Below, in pieces: positions 27,067 to 35,697 of a stretch of DNA of 64,000 bases. The stretch is from NCBI RefSeq assembly GCF_023501975.1, contig NZ_JAMFLH010000012.1, positions 1 to 64,000 on the forward strand, given 5' to 3'. Position numbers and translations under genes: made by a program. Under the pieces are notes generated by a model. That model worked only from the letters and a program-made list of their open reading frames with translations. It was not told the origin of the DNA and ran no database searches. Origin of the DNA: Altererythrobacter sp. KTW20L. GTDB taxonomy: Bacteria > Pseudomonadota > Alphaproteobacteria > Sphingomonadales > Sphingomonadaceae. Every line of letters starts with the position of its first letter. The first letter of the stretch is position 1.

Positions 27067-28606
27067 CCTTGCTCTCCCCCGCCGTGCCACGCTAACCGAG
27101 CGCCTGCCCGAGACCTGGCGCAAGCCCCTGCTCCACCTGGCGCTGGGCTGGACCCTGCTGCTGGTGCTGTTCGCTCCGGTTGTGGCCGACATCGTGGGGC
27201 AATACTGGAACAGCTCGACCTACAACCACGTGCTGTTCGTGCCGCTGATACTCGGCTGGCTGGTCGGCGTGCGTGCGCCGGAACTGGCGAAACTGGCGCC
27301 GCGGGGCTGGTGGCCGGGACTGCTGGGGCTGGCGGGAGCGCTGTTCCTGTGGCTGCTGGGCGATGTGACCGGCCTGGCCCTGGCCACGCATCTGGCGCTG
27401 GTGGTGGCCCTGCAGGCCATGGCCGTGACCATGCTGGGCGTTCGCGTGTCCGTCGCCCTGCTGTTTCCGCTGGCCTATATGCTGTTCCTCGTTCCGTTCG
27501 GTGACGAACTGGTCCCCACTTTGCAGATGATCACGGCGGCGATCACCATCGCCTTCACCCACTGGAGCGGCATTCCGGCGGAAATCAACGGCGTGTTCAT
27601 CGATACGCCGGTGGGGCTGTTCGAAGTGGCCGAGGCCTGTTCGGGCGTGAAGTTCCTTGTCGCCATGGTCGCGCTGGGCACCCTGGCGACCCATGTGTGC
27701 TTTACCAGCTGGAAGCGGCGGACCCTGTTCATGGTGGCAGCGGTGGTGCTGCCGATCTTCGCAAATGGCGTTCGCGCCTGGGGCACGATCTTCATCGCCC
27801 AATCGCAGGGCATCGAATTTGCCGTGGGGTTCGATCACATCTTCTATGGCTGGGTATTCTTTGCGCTGGTCATGGGCCTTTTGCTGGCGCTGGCATGGCC
27901 CTGGTTCGACCGCCCGCAGGCCGATCCGTTCATCGATGGCGAAGCGATCGCCCGCTCGCCGCTGCTGGCCGCGCTCGATGCCTTCTCCGCGCCCGTCACC
28001 CGCCTGCTGGTAGTAGGTGCAGCGCTGGCGTTGGGCTTTGTCGCATGGTCGGCCCAGGCGCGGCAGGTGGAAGCGGTGCTACCGCAGGAAATCGCTCTGC
28101 CGGATGTGGCAGGTTGGGAGTGGACAGATCCTTCGGGCCTGTGGTGGGAGCCGCGCGCCGCCGGAGCGGATCATCGCCTGCTCGGCTTCTACCGTGATGC
28201 CGATGGCGCGCAGGTGGACGTATTCTATGCGCTCTACGCCGCGCAGGACGAAGGGCGCGAGGCCGGGGCCTTTGGCGAGGGTGCCCTGATGCCGGGCACA
28301 GACTGGCGCTGGCATTCGCCCGGACCGGACTTTGGTGGCGGTATCAGCGAGCGGATCCGCGCGGGGGACTTTCACCGCGTGACCCTGACATTCTATCGCC
28401 ACCGCGACATGCTGAGCGGCAGTCTTGTGCGGCTCAAACTGTCCAACATGCACGATCGGCTGGCTTTCGATCCGCACCCCACCATGCTGCTGATCCTCTC
28501 CGCCAGCGAGGGCGGGCCGGTGTCTGCCGAAGAATCCCTCCGCCGCTTCCTGGCCTCCACCGACGATAGTGGCGCGTGGATGGACCGCATCGCACTCCAG
28601 CCCTAA
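27056..28606 (+). CDS. xrtA: Exosortase A fused to EpsI domain
   Basis: A 516-residue polytopic inner-membrane cysteine transpeptidase-like sorting enzyme for PEP-CTERM proteins. About eight hydrophobic segments occupy residues 25-300. The catalytic triad is visible: Cys195 in VAEACSGVKFL, Arg240 in ANGVRAWG and His261 in GFDHIFYGWVFF. The C-terminal 190 residues are periplasmic and match EpsI (ALPDVAGWEW then HRVTLTFYRHRDMLSGSL). EpsI is separate in many bacteria and fused here. The protein starts within the last codons of the glycosyltransferase gene. Confidence 0.95.
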   Translation: MLPDLALPRRATLTERLPETWRKPLLHLALGWTLLLVLFAPVVADIVGQYWNSSTYNHVLFVPLILGWLVGVRAPELAKLAPRGWWPGLLGLAGALFLWLLGDVTGLALATHLALVVALQAMAVTMLGVRVSVALLFPLAYMLFLVPFGDELVPTLQMITAAITIAFTHWSGIPAEINGVFIDTPVGLFEVAEACSGVKFLVAMVALGTLATHVCFTSWKRRTLFMVAAVVLPIFANGVRAWGTIFIAQSQGIEFAVGFDHIFYGWVFFALVMGLLLALAWPWFDRPQADPFIDGEAIARSPLLAALDAFSAPVTRLLVVGAALALGFVAWSAQARQVEAVLPQEIALPDVAGWEWTDPSGLWWEPRAAGADHRLLGFYRDADGAQVDVFYALYAAQDEGREAGAFGEGALMPGTDWRWHSPGPDFGGGISERIRAGDFHRVTLTFYRHRDMLSGSLVRLKLSNMHDRLAFDPHPTMLLILSASEGGPVSAEESLRRFLASTDDSGAWMDRIALQP

Positions 28607-28630
28607 GGATCAGGCCACAAGGGGCAGAAT

Positions 28631-30529
28631 ATGTGCGGGATTGCGGGCATTTTCCATTGCGGCACGATCAAGCCGGTCGATCCGGCGCGGGTCGAGCGGA
28701 TGTGCGACGTACTGGCCCATCGCGGTCCCGATGGATCAGGCGTGTGGACCGCGCCGGGGGTTGGGCTGGGCCATCGCCGCCTGTCGATCATCGACATTGC
28801 CGGATCGCCGCAGCCGATGGTCTCGGCCGACGAGCGCCACGTCATCAGCTTCAACGGCGAGATCTACAATTTTGCCGAACTGCGCCGCGAGCTTGAGGGG
28901 CTGGGCGCGCAGTTCAACACCCACGGCGATACCGAGGTGATCCTGGCCGCCTACCAGCAATGGGGGGCTGCCTGCCTCAACCGCCTCAACGGCATGTTCG
29001 CCTTCGCCATCTACGACAAGGCCGAACGCACGCTGTTCCTCGCTCGCGACAGGTTCGGGGTGAAGCCGCTGTACACCGCCATGCTCAGCGACGGGTCACT
29101 GGCCTTTGCCAGCGAGCTGAAGGGCCTGCTCGCCCATCCCCTGCTGCGACGCGAGGCCGATCCGCTGGCGGTGGAAGACTATATGACCTGGGGCTATGTG
29201 CCGGATCACCGGTCCATGCTGAAAGGTGTCGAGAAGCTGCCCGCCGGTCATTTCCACCTGCTCCGCCACGATGCCACGCCCGCGGCTCCGCAGCAGTACT
29301 GGGACATTTCATTTGCCGAACGCCGCCCGGGCAAGGCGCGCGACCTGGAAGCCGAGCTGCTCCACCACCTGCGCGAGGCGGTGACGTCGCGCATGGTGGC
29401 AGACGTGCCACTGGGCGCGTTCCTCTCGGGCGGGGTGGACAGCTCCAGCGTTGTCGCCATGATGGCCGAGGCGAGCGCCGCGCCGGTGCGCACCTGCTCC
29501 ATCGGGTTCGACGTGGCGGCGGTGGACGAGACCAGCTACGCCGCGCGGGTGGCCGAGCTGTTCGGCACCGATCATGCCAGCCGCACCGTCGGTTCCGACC
29601 AGTTCGGCGCGATCGACACCATCGCCGCCATGTTCGACGAGCCCTTTGCTGATGGCTCTGCCTTGCCCACCTGGCGGGTGTGCCAGCTGGCGCGCGAGAG
29701 TGTGACCGTGGCCCTGTCGGGCGACGGGGCTGACGAGGCGCTGGCGGGCTACCGGCGGCAGGTGTTCCATCACCGCGAGAGCCAGGTGCGCGCGCTCATC
29801 CCCGCCTCGGCACGGCAGAAGCTGCTGGGGCCGCTGGGCCGCCATTGGCCCAAGGGCGACTGGCTGCCGCAACCGCTGCGCGCCAAGTCCACGCTGCAAT
29901 CGCTCGCGGGAACCGGGGCCGAGGGCTATGCCCGCGCCTTGTCCGCCGTGCCGCCCGAAGTGCGGCTTGGCCTCTATGGCGAAGACTTGTTCGGCGAGCT
30001 GCGCGGCTACCGGGCGGAGCAGCCGCTGGTGGCGATGATGGAGGGTGCACCGGCGCGCTCCGGCCTCGATGCTGCGCAATATGCCGACCTCAAGTTCTGG
30101 CTGCCGGGTGATATCCTGACCAAGGTGGATCGCACATCGATGGCGGTGGGCCTGGAAGCGCGTGAGCCGTTGCTCGATCATCGCCTGGTCGAATTCGCCG
30201 CGAGCTTGCCCGAAGGGCTGCGGGTGAAGGGCGGGCAGGGCAAGTGGCTGCTGAAGAAGGCGATGGAGCGCTATCTGCCGAGGGACATTCTCTACCGCCC
30301 CAAGCAGGGGTTCGTCACGCCGATTGCTCAGTGGCTGCGCGGGCCGTTGCAGGCGCAGACGCGGGGCATTGCGGCAAGTTCGATGCTGGCGCGCACCGGG
30401 TGGTTCGACAAGGCCCAGGTGGCGCGGCTGGCCGAGGCGCACATCTCCGGCCGCAGCGACCATTCGCGACTGTTGTGGCAGTTGATCATGCTCGACCGCT
30501 CGCTGGCGCGGCTGGGGATCGTCGCTTAG
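28631..30529 (+). CDS. XrtA-associated asparagine synthase-like amidotransferase
   Basis: A 632-residue glutamine-hydrolysing amidotransferase. It begins MCGIAGIFHCGTIKP with the Ntn nucleophile Cys2; the glutaminase half includes LAHRGPDGSG and SFNGEIYNFAELR. The synthetase half has LGAFLSGGVDSSSVVAMMAE, the ATP pyrophosphatase loop, and later ALSGDGADEALAGYRRQ. The exosortase-cluster version is thought to amidate a sugar or uronate of the polymer and not free aspartate, but that is unproven. It is the last gene of the right wing; the next gene is convergent, 11 bases away. Confidence 0.92.
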   Translation: MCGIAGIFHCGTIKPVDPARVERMCDVLAHRGPDGSGVWTAPGVGLGHRRLSIIDIAGSPQPMVSADERHVISFNGEIYNFAELRRELEGLGAQFNTHGDTEVILAAYQQWGAACLNRLNGMFAFAIYDKAERTLFLARDRFGVKPLYTAMLSDGSLAFASELKGLLAHPLLRREADPLAVEDYMTWGYVPDHRSMLKGVEKLPAGHFHLLRHDATPAAPQQYWDISFAERRPGKARDLEAELLHHLREAVTSRMVADVPLGAFLSGGVDSSSVVAMMAEASAAPVRTCSIGFDVAAVDETSYAARVAELFGTDHASRTVGSDQFGAIDTIAAMFDEPFADGSALPTWRVCQLARESVTVALSGDGADEALAGYRRQVFHHRESQVRALIPASARQKLLGPLGRHWPKGDWLPQPLRAKSTLQSLAGTGAEGYARALSAVPPEVRLGLYGEDLFGELRGYRAEQPLVAMMEGAPARSGLDAAQYADLKFWLPGDILTKVDRTSMAVGLEAREPLLDHRLVEFAASLPEGLRVKGGQGKWLLKKAMERYLPRDILYRPKQGFVTPIAQWLRGPLQAQTRGIAASSMLARTGWFDKAQVARLAEAHISGRSDHSRLLWQLIMLDRSLARLGIVA

Positions 30530-30540
30530 CCTGCCTCGCC

Positions 30541-31695
30541 CTAACCCGCCTCGCCATGCCCCAGCGCCATGTAGGCGGCGCTCTGCATTTCCTTCAGGCG
30601 GCTGACCGTGCGTTCGAATTCGAAGGCTCCGTCGCCCGAAGGATAAAGGTCTTCCGGCTCGACCGCCGCCGTGGCGAACAGCTTCACGCGGTTCTCGTAG
30701 AGCGCATCGACCAGCGTTACGAAGCGCGCGGCCTCGTTGCGCATGTCGCGGTCCATCTGTGGAATGCCGACCACGATAACGGTGTGATAGGCCTGGGCAA
30801 TGGCGAGGTAATCCGCCGCCCCGCGCGCTTCGCCGCACAGCCGCTTGAAGCTGAACACGGCAACGCCCTTCAGGCTTTTGGGCACGTGCAGCTTGCGCCC
30901 GCCGCCAAGGTCGAGATCGGCCGAGGGGACATGGGCGGCATCTTCCGGTGCAAAGTCGGTCAGGCGGAAGAACAGCTCGCGCACCTGCGCCGTGGCGTGG
31001 TCGCCCAGCGGGCAGTGCCAGCTTGCCATGCCGCCGATCCGTTCCAGCCGGTAATCGACCGGCCCGTTCAGTTCCACCACGTCAAGTTGTGCCGAGATGA
31101 GGTCGATGAATGGCAGGAAATGCTCGCGGTTGAGGCCGTCCTTGTAGAGATCGCGCGGTGGGCGGTTGCTGGTGGTGACCACGCAGACGCCATGATCCAC
31201 GATCAGGGCGCGGAACAGGCGGCTCATGATCATCGCATCGGCGCTGTTATTGACCACCATCTCGTCAAAGGCGAGGCACTTGAGGTCAGCCGCAAGGTCC
31301 GCTGCCACCGGTGCGATGGGGTCGCCCAGTTCCTTCGCCCGCTCGGCGCGCAGGCGCTGGTGGACTTCCAGCATGAAGGCGTGGAAATGGGCGCGGCGTT
31401 TTTGATCGATGGCCAGGGTTTCGTGGAACAGGTCCATCAGCATCGACTTGCCGCGCCCGACGCCGCCCCACAGGTAGGCCCCGCGAACGGGTTCGGGCCT
31501 GCCGATCAGACGCTGGAAGAAGCCGGTGGACTTGCCGCTTTCAAGTCCCTGCTGCACCCGCGCCAGCACTTCTACCGCGCCGCGCTGCTCCGCATCGGGG
31601 CGCAGTTCGCCCGATGCCAGCAGTGCTTCGTAACGGGCAATCAATCCGGACAGGTCAGACCTGCCGTTCCGCCTGCATCTTCTTGATTTCGGCAA
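30541..31695 (-). CDS. zapE: Cell division protein ZapE (AFG1-like ATPase)
   Basis: A protein of up to 384 residues with the AFG1/ZapE fold. Walker A is [20 protein letters not shown], Walker [12 protein letters not shown], and the sensor [17 protein letters not shown]. ZapE binds FtsZ at the division septum under stress. The ATG at 31695 would overlap the sdhB end by 41 bases; the first family-like residues are [20 protein letters not shown] (codon 15 on), so a TTG at 31644 is an alternative start. The downstream gene is convergent. Confidence 0.92.
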   Translation of the reverse strand: MPKSRRCRRNGRSDLSGLIARYEALLASGELRPDAEQRGAVEVLARVQQGLESGKSTGFFQRLIGRPEPVRGAYLWGGVGRGKSMLMDLFHETLAIDQKRRAHFHAFMLEVHQRLRAERAKELGDPIAPVAADLAADLKCLAFDEMVVNNSADAMIMSRLFRALIVDHGVCVVTTSNRPPRDLYKDGLNREHFLPFIDLISAQLDVVELNGPVDYRLERIGGMASWHCPLGDHATAQVRELFFRLTDFAPEDAAHVPSADLDLGGGRKLHVPKSLKGVAVFSFKRLCGEARGAADYLAIAQAYHTVIVVGIPQMDRDMRNEAARFVTLVDALYENRVKLFATAAVEPEDLYPSGDGAFEFERTVSRLKEMQSAAYMALGHGEAG

Positions 31696-32437
31696 TGGCG
31701 CGTGCGGGGCTGAGACCCTTGGGGCACACGTTCGAGCAGTTCATGATCGTGTGGCAGCGGTAGAGGCGGAAGGGATCTTCCAGCTCGTCCAGCCGCTCGC
31801 CCGTCATCTCGTCGCGGCTGTCGGCAAGCCAGCGATAGGCCTGGAGCAGGATGGCGGGGCCGAGGAACTTGTCGGAATTCCACCAGTAGCTGGGGCAGGC
31901 AGTGGAGCAGCAGGCGCACAGGATGCATTCGTACAGGCCGTCCAGCTTTTCGCGCTGTTCGGGTGATTGCAGGCGCTCCTTGCCGCTGGGCGTGGTCGAA
32001 ACCGTCTGCAACCATGGACGGATCGAGGCATATTGAGCATAGAAATGCGTGAAATCGGGGACCAGGTCCTTGATCACTTCCATGTGCGGCAGCGGGGTGA
32101 TGCGGATTTCGCCCGACAGATCCTCGATCGCGGAAGTGCAGGCGAGGCCGTTCTTGCCGTTCATGTTCATCGAGCACGATCCGCAGATGCCCTCGCGGCA
32201 CGACCGACGGAAGGTCAGTGTGGGGTCGATCTCGTTCTTGATCTTGATCAGCGCGTCCAGCACCATGGGGCCGCAGTTGTCGAGATCGATCTCGAACGTG
32301 TCATACCGCGGGTTCTGCCCGCTGTCGGGATCCCAGCGATAGATGCGGAACTGCTTGATGCGCGTGCCGGTAGCAGACTTGTACGCCTGGCCCTGGCCAT
32401 TGATCTTGCTGTTCTTGGGCAGGGTGAATGTCGCCAT
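31655..32437 (-). CDS. sdhB: Succinate dehydrogenase iron-sulfur subunit
   Basis: A 260-residue subunit of complex II with three iron-sulfur clusters. The 2Fe-2S ligands are in [23 protein letters not shown] (shown as [13 protein letters not shown] and GLACT). The C-terminal half has [17 protein letters not shown] and [18 protein letters not shown] for the 4Fe-4S and 3Fe-4S clusters, with the Trp near the quinone site. All expected cysteines are present. GGGAAC lies just upstream of ATG 32437. The other subunits are not adjacent: the neighbour on the far side is a divergent SDR gene. Confidence 0.97.
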   Translation of the reverse strand: MATFTLPKNSKINGQGQAYKSATGTRIKQFRIYRWDPDSGQNPRYDTFEIDLDNCGPMVLDALIKIKNEIDPTLTFRRSCREGICGSCSMNMNGKNGLACTSAIEDLSGEIRITPLPHMEVIKDLVPDFTHFYAQYASIRPWLQTVSTTPSGKERLQSPEQREKLDGLYECILCACCSTACPSYWWNSDKFLGPAILLQAYRWLADSRDEMTGERLDELEDPFRLYRCHTIMNCSNVCPKGLSPARAIAEIKKMQAERQV

Positions 32438-32603
32438 GATGTTCCCGCTGTTCGACTGGACGCGCCCTATCTAGACAATCGTGCGGCAAGGGCAAGGTGG
32501 ACCTTGGATGTATAGAGGCTAACGGGGGATATAGGCGGAAAGGCCGTGTTCCCAAACCACATTCCGGCGATATGATGATCGTGATGGAATTGGGAGTGGA
32601 GCA

Positions 32604-33332
32604 GTGAGGACCGACGGCTGGCCGACCAGGGCCGCCGTGTTCGGCGCAACCGGCGGTATCGGCGCGGCCGTGTGCCGCGTGCTGGCCGATGGCGGCGTGA
32701 AGGTTCAGGCCGGATCGCGCAGTGGCGAGGCGCCCAAGCACCACCTGATCGAGCCGTTCCGCTTCGACCTGACAGACGAAGCCAGCATTGCAGCGGCAGC
32801 GGCGTCCATGGCGGATAGCCCGCCCGATTTCATCCTTGTCGCTACCGGCACCCTGACGCTGGAAGACGGCACCGGCCCCGAACGCAGCCTCAAGGCACTC
32901 GATCCCGCCGCGATGGCCCGCTCAATGGCAGTCAACACCATCGGGCCGGCCATGATCGCGCGCCATATGCTGCCCCTGATGCCGCGTGACCGGCGCTGGG
33001 TCTTCGCCGTGTTGTCCGCCAAGGTCGGATCGATCAGCGACAATGGGCTGGGCGGATGGCATTCCTATCGCGCGAGCAAGGCGGCGCTGAACATGCTGGT
33101 GCGGAATTTCGCGCTGGAAATGGCGCGGACGCATCCGCAGGGCGCGGTCGTCGCGCTCCATCCCGGCACGGTCGATACCCCTCTGTCGCAACCGTTCCAG
33201 GCCAACGTCGCACCCGGCAAGCTGTTCACCCGGCGCGACGCTGCAGTCGGCCTGGTGCGGGTGGCAGGAGAAGTGACTTCGGCGGACAGCGGCAAGTTGC
33301 TGAGCTGGGATGGCAGCGAAATCGCGCCCTAG
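32604..33332 (+). CDS. SDR-family oxidoreductase
   Basis: A 242-residue short-chain dehydrogenase/reductase. The cofactor loop AAVFGATGGIGAAVCRVLA lies at about residues 10-28, the catalytic Tyr-x-x-x-Lys is in GWHSYRASKAALNMLVRN, with the preceding active-site Ser region VLSAKVGSISDNGLGG. The absence of a full Asn-Asn-Ala-Gly motif and overall shape resemble C-factor-like SDRs. The start is GTG 32604 with GGAGTGGA upstream. Substrate unknown. The 166-base gap to sdhB holds no recognisable element beyond divergent promoters. Confidence 0.88.
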   Translation: MRTDGWPTRAAVFGATGGIGAAVCRVLADGGVKVQAGSRSGEAPKHHLIEPFRFDLTDEASIAAAAASMADSPPDFILVATGTLTLEDGTGPERSLKALDPAAMARSMAVNTIGPAMIARHMLPLMPRDRRWVFAVLSAKVGSISDNGLGGWHSYRASKAALNMLVRNFALEMARTHPQGAVVALHPGTVDTPLSQPFQANVAPGKLFTRRDAAVGLVRVAGEVTSADSGKLLSWDGSEIAP

Positions 33333-33408
33333 CCTGTGCATGGGAAACCGCTGCCTTGCGTCGCCAAATGCCGGGGTCTAGAGGGGCTGCGGTTTGAACA
33401 GGATACCC

Positions 33409-34815
33409 GTGAACAACAACCCCCTCGACGTCTACGGTGCATGGATCGCCGGGGTCCCCGATGCGTGGCCAGATGATGCGCGCGACTGGGCTCATCGCGA
33501 ATGGGTCGATACCGTGGCGGTCATGGTGCCCGGCGCGGTCGAGCCGGTGGCCCAAAAGCTGTTCGCCACTGTCGCGGCGTGGGGGCTGGGGCCCTGTACA
33601 GTGTTCGGCCAGCAGCAGCGCCTCGCCGCGCCCTGGGCCGCGCTGGTCAACGGCACAATCGCCCACGCGCTTGATTTCGATGACAATTTTGATCCGCCCA
33701 AGGCGCACCCCACCACCGTCCTGCTGCCCGCCATCATGGCCGTGGCCGAGGAACGCGCGCTTTCCGGCGCGGCCTGCATCGATGCCTATATCGTCGGCCT
33801 GCAGATCCTTGGCCGGATCGGGCAGGGCCTCAACCCCACGCACCGCAACCGCGGCTGGCACGCCACTGCCACTGTGGGTGTGATGGGCGCGACGGCGGCG
33901 GTCTGCCGGCTGCTGCAGCTGGACGCCGAAGCCTGCACTCGCGCGCTGTCCATCGCCACCAGCATGTCGGCCGGTTTCATGAGCCAGTTCGGCACCGAGA
34001 TGAAGCCGGTCCACGCCGGGCTTGCTGCCAAGGGTGGGATCATGGCCGCCCATATGGCCGAGGCCGGGATCACCGCTGGGCGCGACACCCTGGACGGACG
34101 GACGGGCATGAACCGGTTGATGGTAGGGCCGGATTACGAGGACTTGCGTGACAGCATAACCCATGTCGAGCATGGCCAGAACCTGCGCTTCGAACTGGAG
34201 AGCGTGGGGCAGCCTCTGCTGATTACCGAACACAAGTTCCGCGTGAAGCGTTTCCCAACCTGCGGTGCGATTCACCGCGCGATGGATGGCGTGCTGGACC
34301 TGATGGCGGCACACCAATTCACCGCCACCGAAGTGGCCAGCGTGGACCTGCATATGCCGCGCGTCCACTTCAACAACGTGTTCTACAATGATCCGCAAAG
34401 CCCGCTGGAAGCCAAGTTTTCCGCCGAATATGCGGTCGGCTGCGTGCTGGCGCGAGGCCGCTGCTCGCTGGTGGATTTCACCGAGGAAGCGATCTGGGGC
34501 GACGACGTGCGCCGCCTCTTCCCACTGATCCACCGCCATCCCGTGGACAAGCTGGAAGGCGAATTCCCGACCGAGGTCCACATCACGCTCAAGGATGGCC
34601 GCCAGCTCAAGTCGGTGCACGAATGGCCCAAGGGCAGCAAGGCCGCGCCGTTCACCTGGGACGAATACTGGGCCAAGTTCGATGAATGCTGCACCGGCGT
34701 GCTCGATGGCCCGGCGCGCGCCGCCTTGCGCGAAAAGCTGGCCCACTTTCCTGCGCTGGCCAATGCCGACGACCTGATGCGCCACGCGGCCTTTGCGCCT
34801 GGCGCGGCTCACTGA
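33409..34815 (+). CDS. MmgE/PrpD-family protein
   Basis: About 468 residues of the MmgE/PrpD family, which includes 2-methylcitrate dehydratase and aconitate decarboxylase. HRNRGWHATATVGVMGATAAVC, in part HRNRGWHATATVG, carries the family's active-site His and Thr; GTIAHALDFDDNFDP and MSAGFMSQFGTEMKPVHAG follow the usual order. GTG 33409 is preferred since AGGA lies 5 bases before it; an in-frame TTG at 33394 is possible. No prpB or prpC genes are nearby, so the substrate cannot be named. Confidence 0.9.
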   Translation: MNNNPLDVYGAWIAGVPDAWPDDARDWAHREWVDTVAVMVPGAVEPVAQKLFATVAAWGLGPCTVFGQQQRLAAPWAALVNGTIAHALDFDDNFDPPKAHPTTVLLPAIMAVAEERALSGAACIDAYIVGLQILGRIGQGLNPTHRNRGWHATATVGVMGATAAVCRLLQLDAEACTRALSIATSMSAGFMSQFGTEMKPVHAGLAAKGGIMAAHMAEAGITAGRDTLDGRTGMNRLMVGPDYEDLRDSITHVEHGQNLRFELESVGQPLLITEHKFRVKRFPTCGAIHRAMDGVLDLMAAHQFTATEVASVDLHMPRVHFNNVFYNDPQSPLEAKFSAEYAVGCVLARGRCSLVDFTEEAIWGDDVRRLFPLIHRHPVDKLEGEFPTEVHITLKDGRQLKSVHEWPKGSKAAPFTWDEYWAKFDECCTGVLDGPARAALREKLAHFPALANADDLMRHAAFAPGAAH

Positions 34816-34827
34816 TACTCCAGCCGG

Positions 34828-35682
34828 ATGACCAACCCGATGCAATCCCATACCAATCCGCATACCGGCGAAATCTTCCCCCACGCTGCCGTTCTGGTTA
34901 TGGCTGCCAGCCGCCGGGGCGTTGATGATCCTGTCGCCAAGTTACAGGACAAGTCGCACAAGTGCCTTGTCGAGATCGACGGCCAGGTCATGCTGGAGCG
35001 CGTGCTGGAAGCGCTGGTGGACAGTGGCTGTTTCGCCACGATCCACGTTTCGGTCGAAGGCGAAGACATCCTGCGCGCCACGCCGAAGATGAGCGGCTGG
35101 CTGGACGAAGGCCGGGTGGTTTGCGTGCCTTCGCGCGGAAACCTGGCCGACAGCGTGCTCTACGCGGTGGAGCAGATGCCCGATCCGCTTCCGCTCATCA
35201 TCACCACCGGCGACAACGCGCTGCATACTCCGGAGCTGCTGCAGGATTTCATGCGCCAGTTCTGGGCCACGACCGAAGATGGCGCAGTCGCCTTCAGCAG
35301 CGAGGAAGTGGTGCTGCGCGACTATGCCGATTCGGGCCTGGCGTTCCACCAGTTGAAGGACGGCGGCTATTCGTCCTGCAACCTCTATGCCCTGCGCAAC
35401 CGGCGGTCATTGAAAGCCGTGAAGGTGTTCGAGAGCGGCGGCCAGTTCGGCAAGCGTCACATGCGCATCCTCAAGGCCTTCGGGCTGGTGCCCTTCGTGC
35501 TCTACAAGCTGAAGCTGTCCGACATGCGCGGGCTGGTGGCATCGATCGGGCGGCGGATGGGCGTCACCATCGCGCCGATCATGCTGGACTATTCCTATGG
35601 CCCGATCGACGTTGACCACAAGCACAGCTTCGACCTGACAGAAGCCACGCTGATCAAGCGGCGGGAAGCGGCGGGGAACTAG
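34828..35682 (+). CDS. MobA-like NTP transferase family protein
   Basis: A 284-residue protein with the nucleotidyltransferase GT-A fold. AAVLVMAASRRGVDDPVAKL stands where sugar-phosphate nucleotidyltransferases have their nucleotide loop, followed by KSHKCLVEIDGQVMLERVLEAL, here KCLVEIDGQVMLERV. The metal-binding Asp lies in LIITTGDNALHTPEL. The C-terminal third has basic and hydrophobic residues. It probably makes an activated sugar or alcohol for the adjacent glycan genes; the substrate is open. It is 12 bases after the PrpD gene. Confidence 0.8.
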   Translation: MTNPMQSHTNPHTGEIFPHAAVLVMAASRRGVDDPVAKLQDKSHKCLVEIDGQVMLERVLEALVDSGCFATIHVSVEGEDILRATPKMSGWLDEGRVVCVPSRGNLADSVLYAVEQMPDPLPLIITTGDNALHTPELLQDFMRQFWATTEDGAVAFSSEEVVLRDYADSGLAFHQLKDGGYSSCNLYALRNRRSLKAVKVFESGGQFGKRHMRILKAFGLVPFVLYKLKLSDMRGLVASIGRRMGVTIAPIMLDYSYGPIDVDHKHSFDLTEATLIKRREAAGN

Positions 35683-35697
35683 GGCAGGAGCGGCGGC

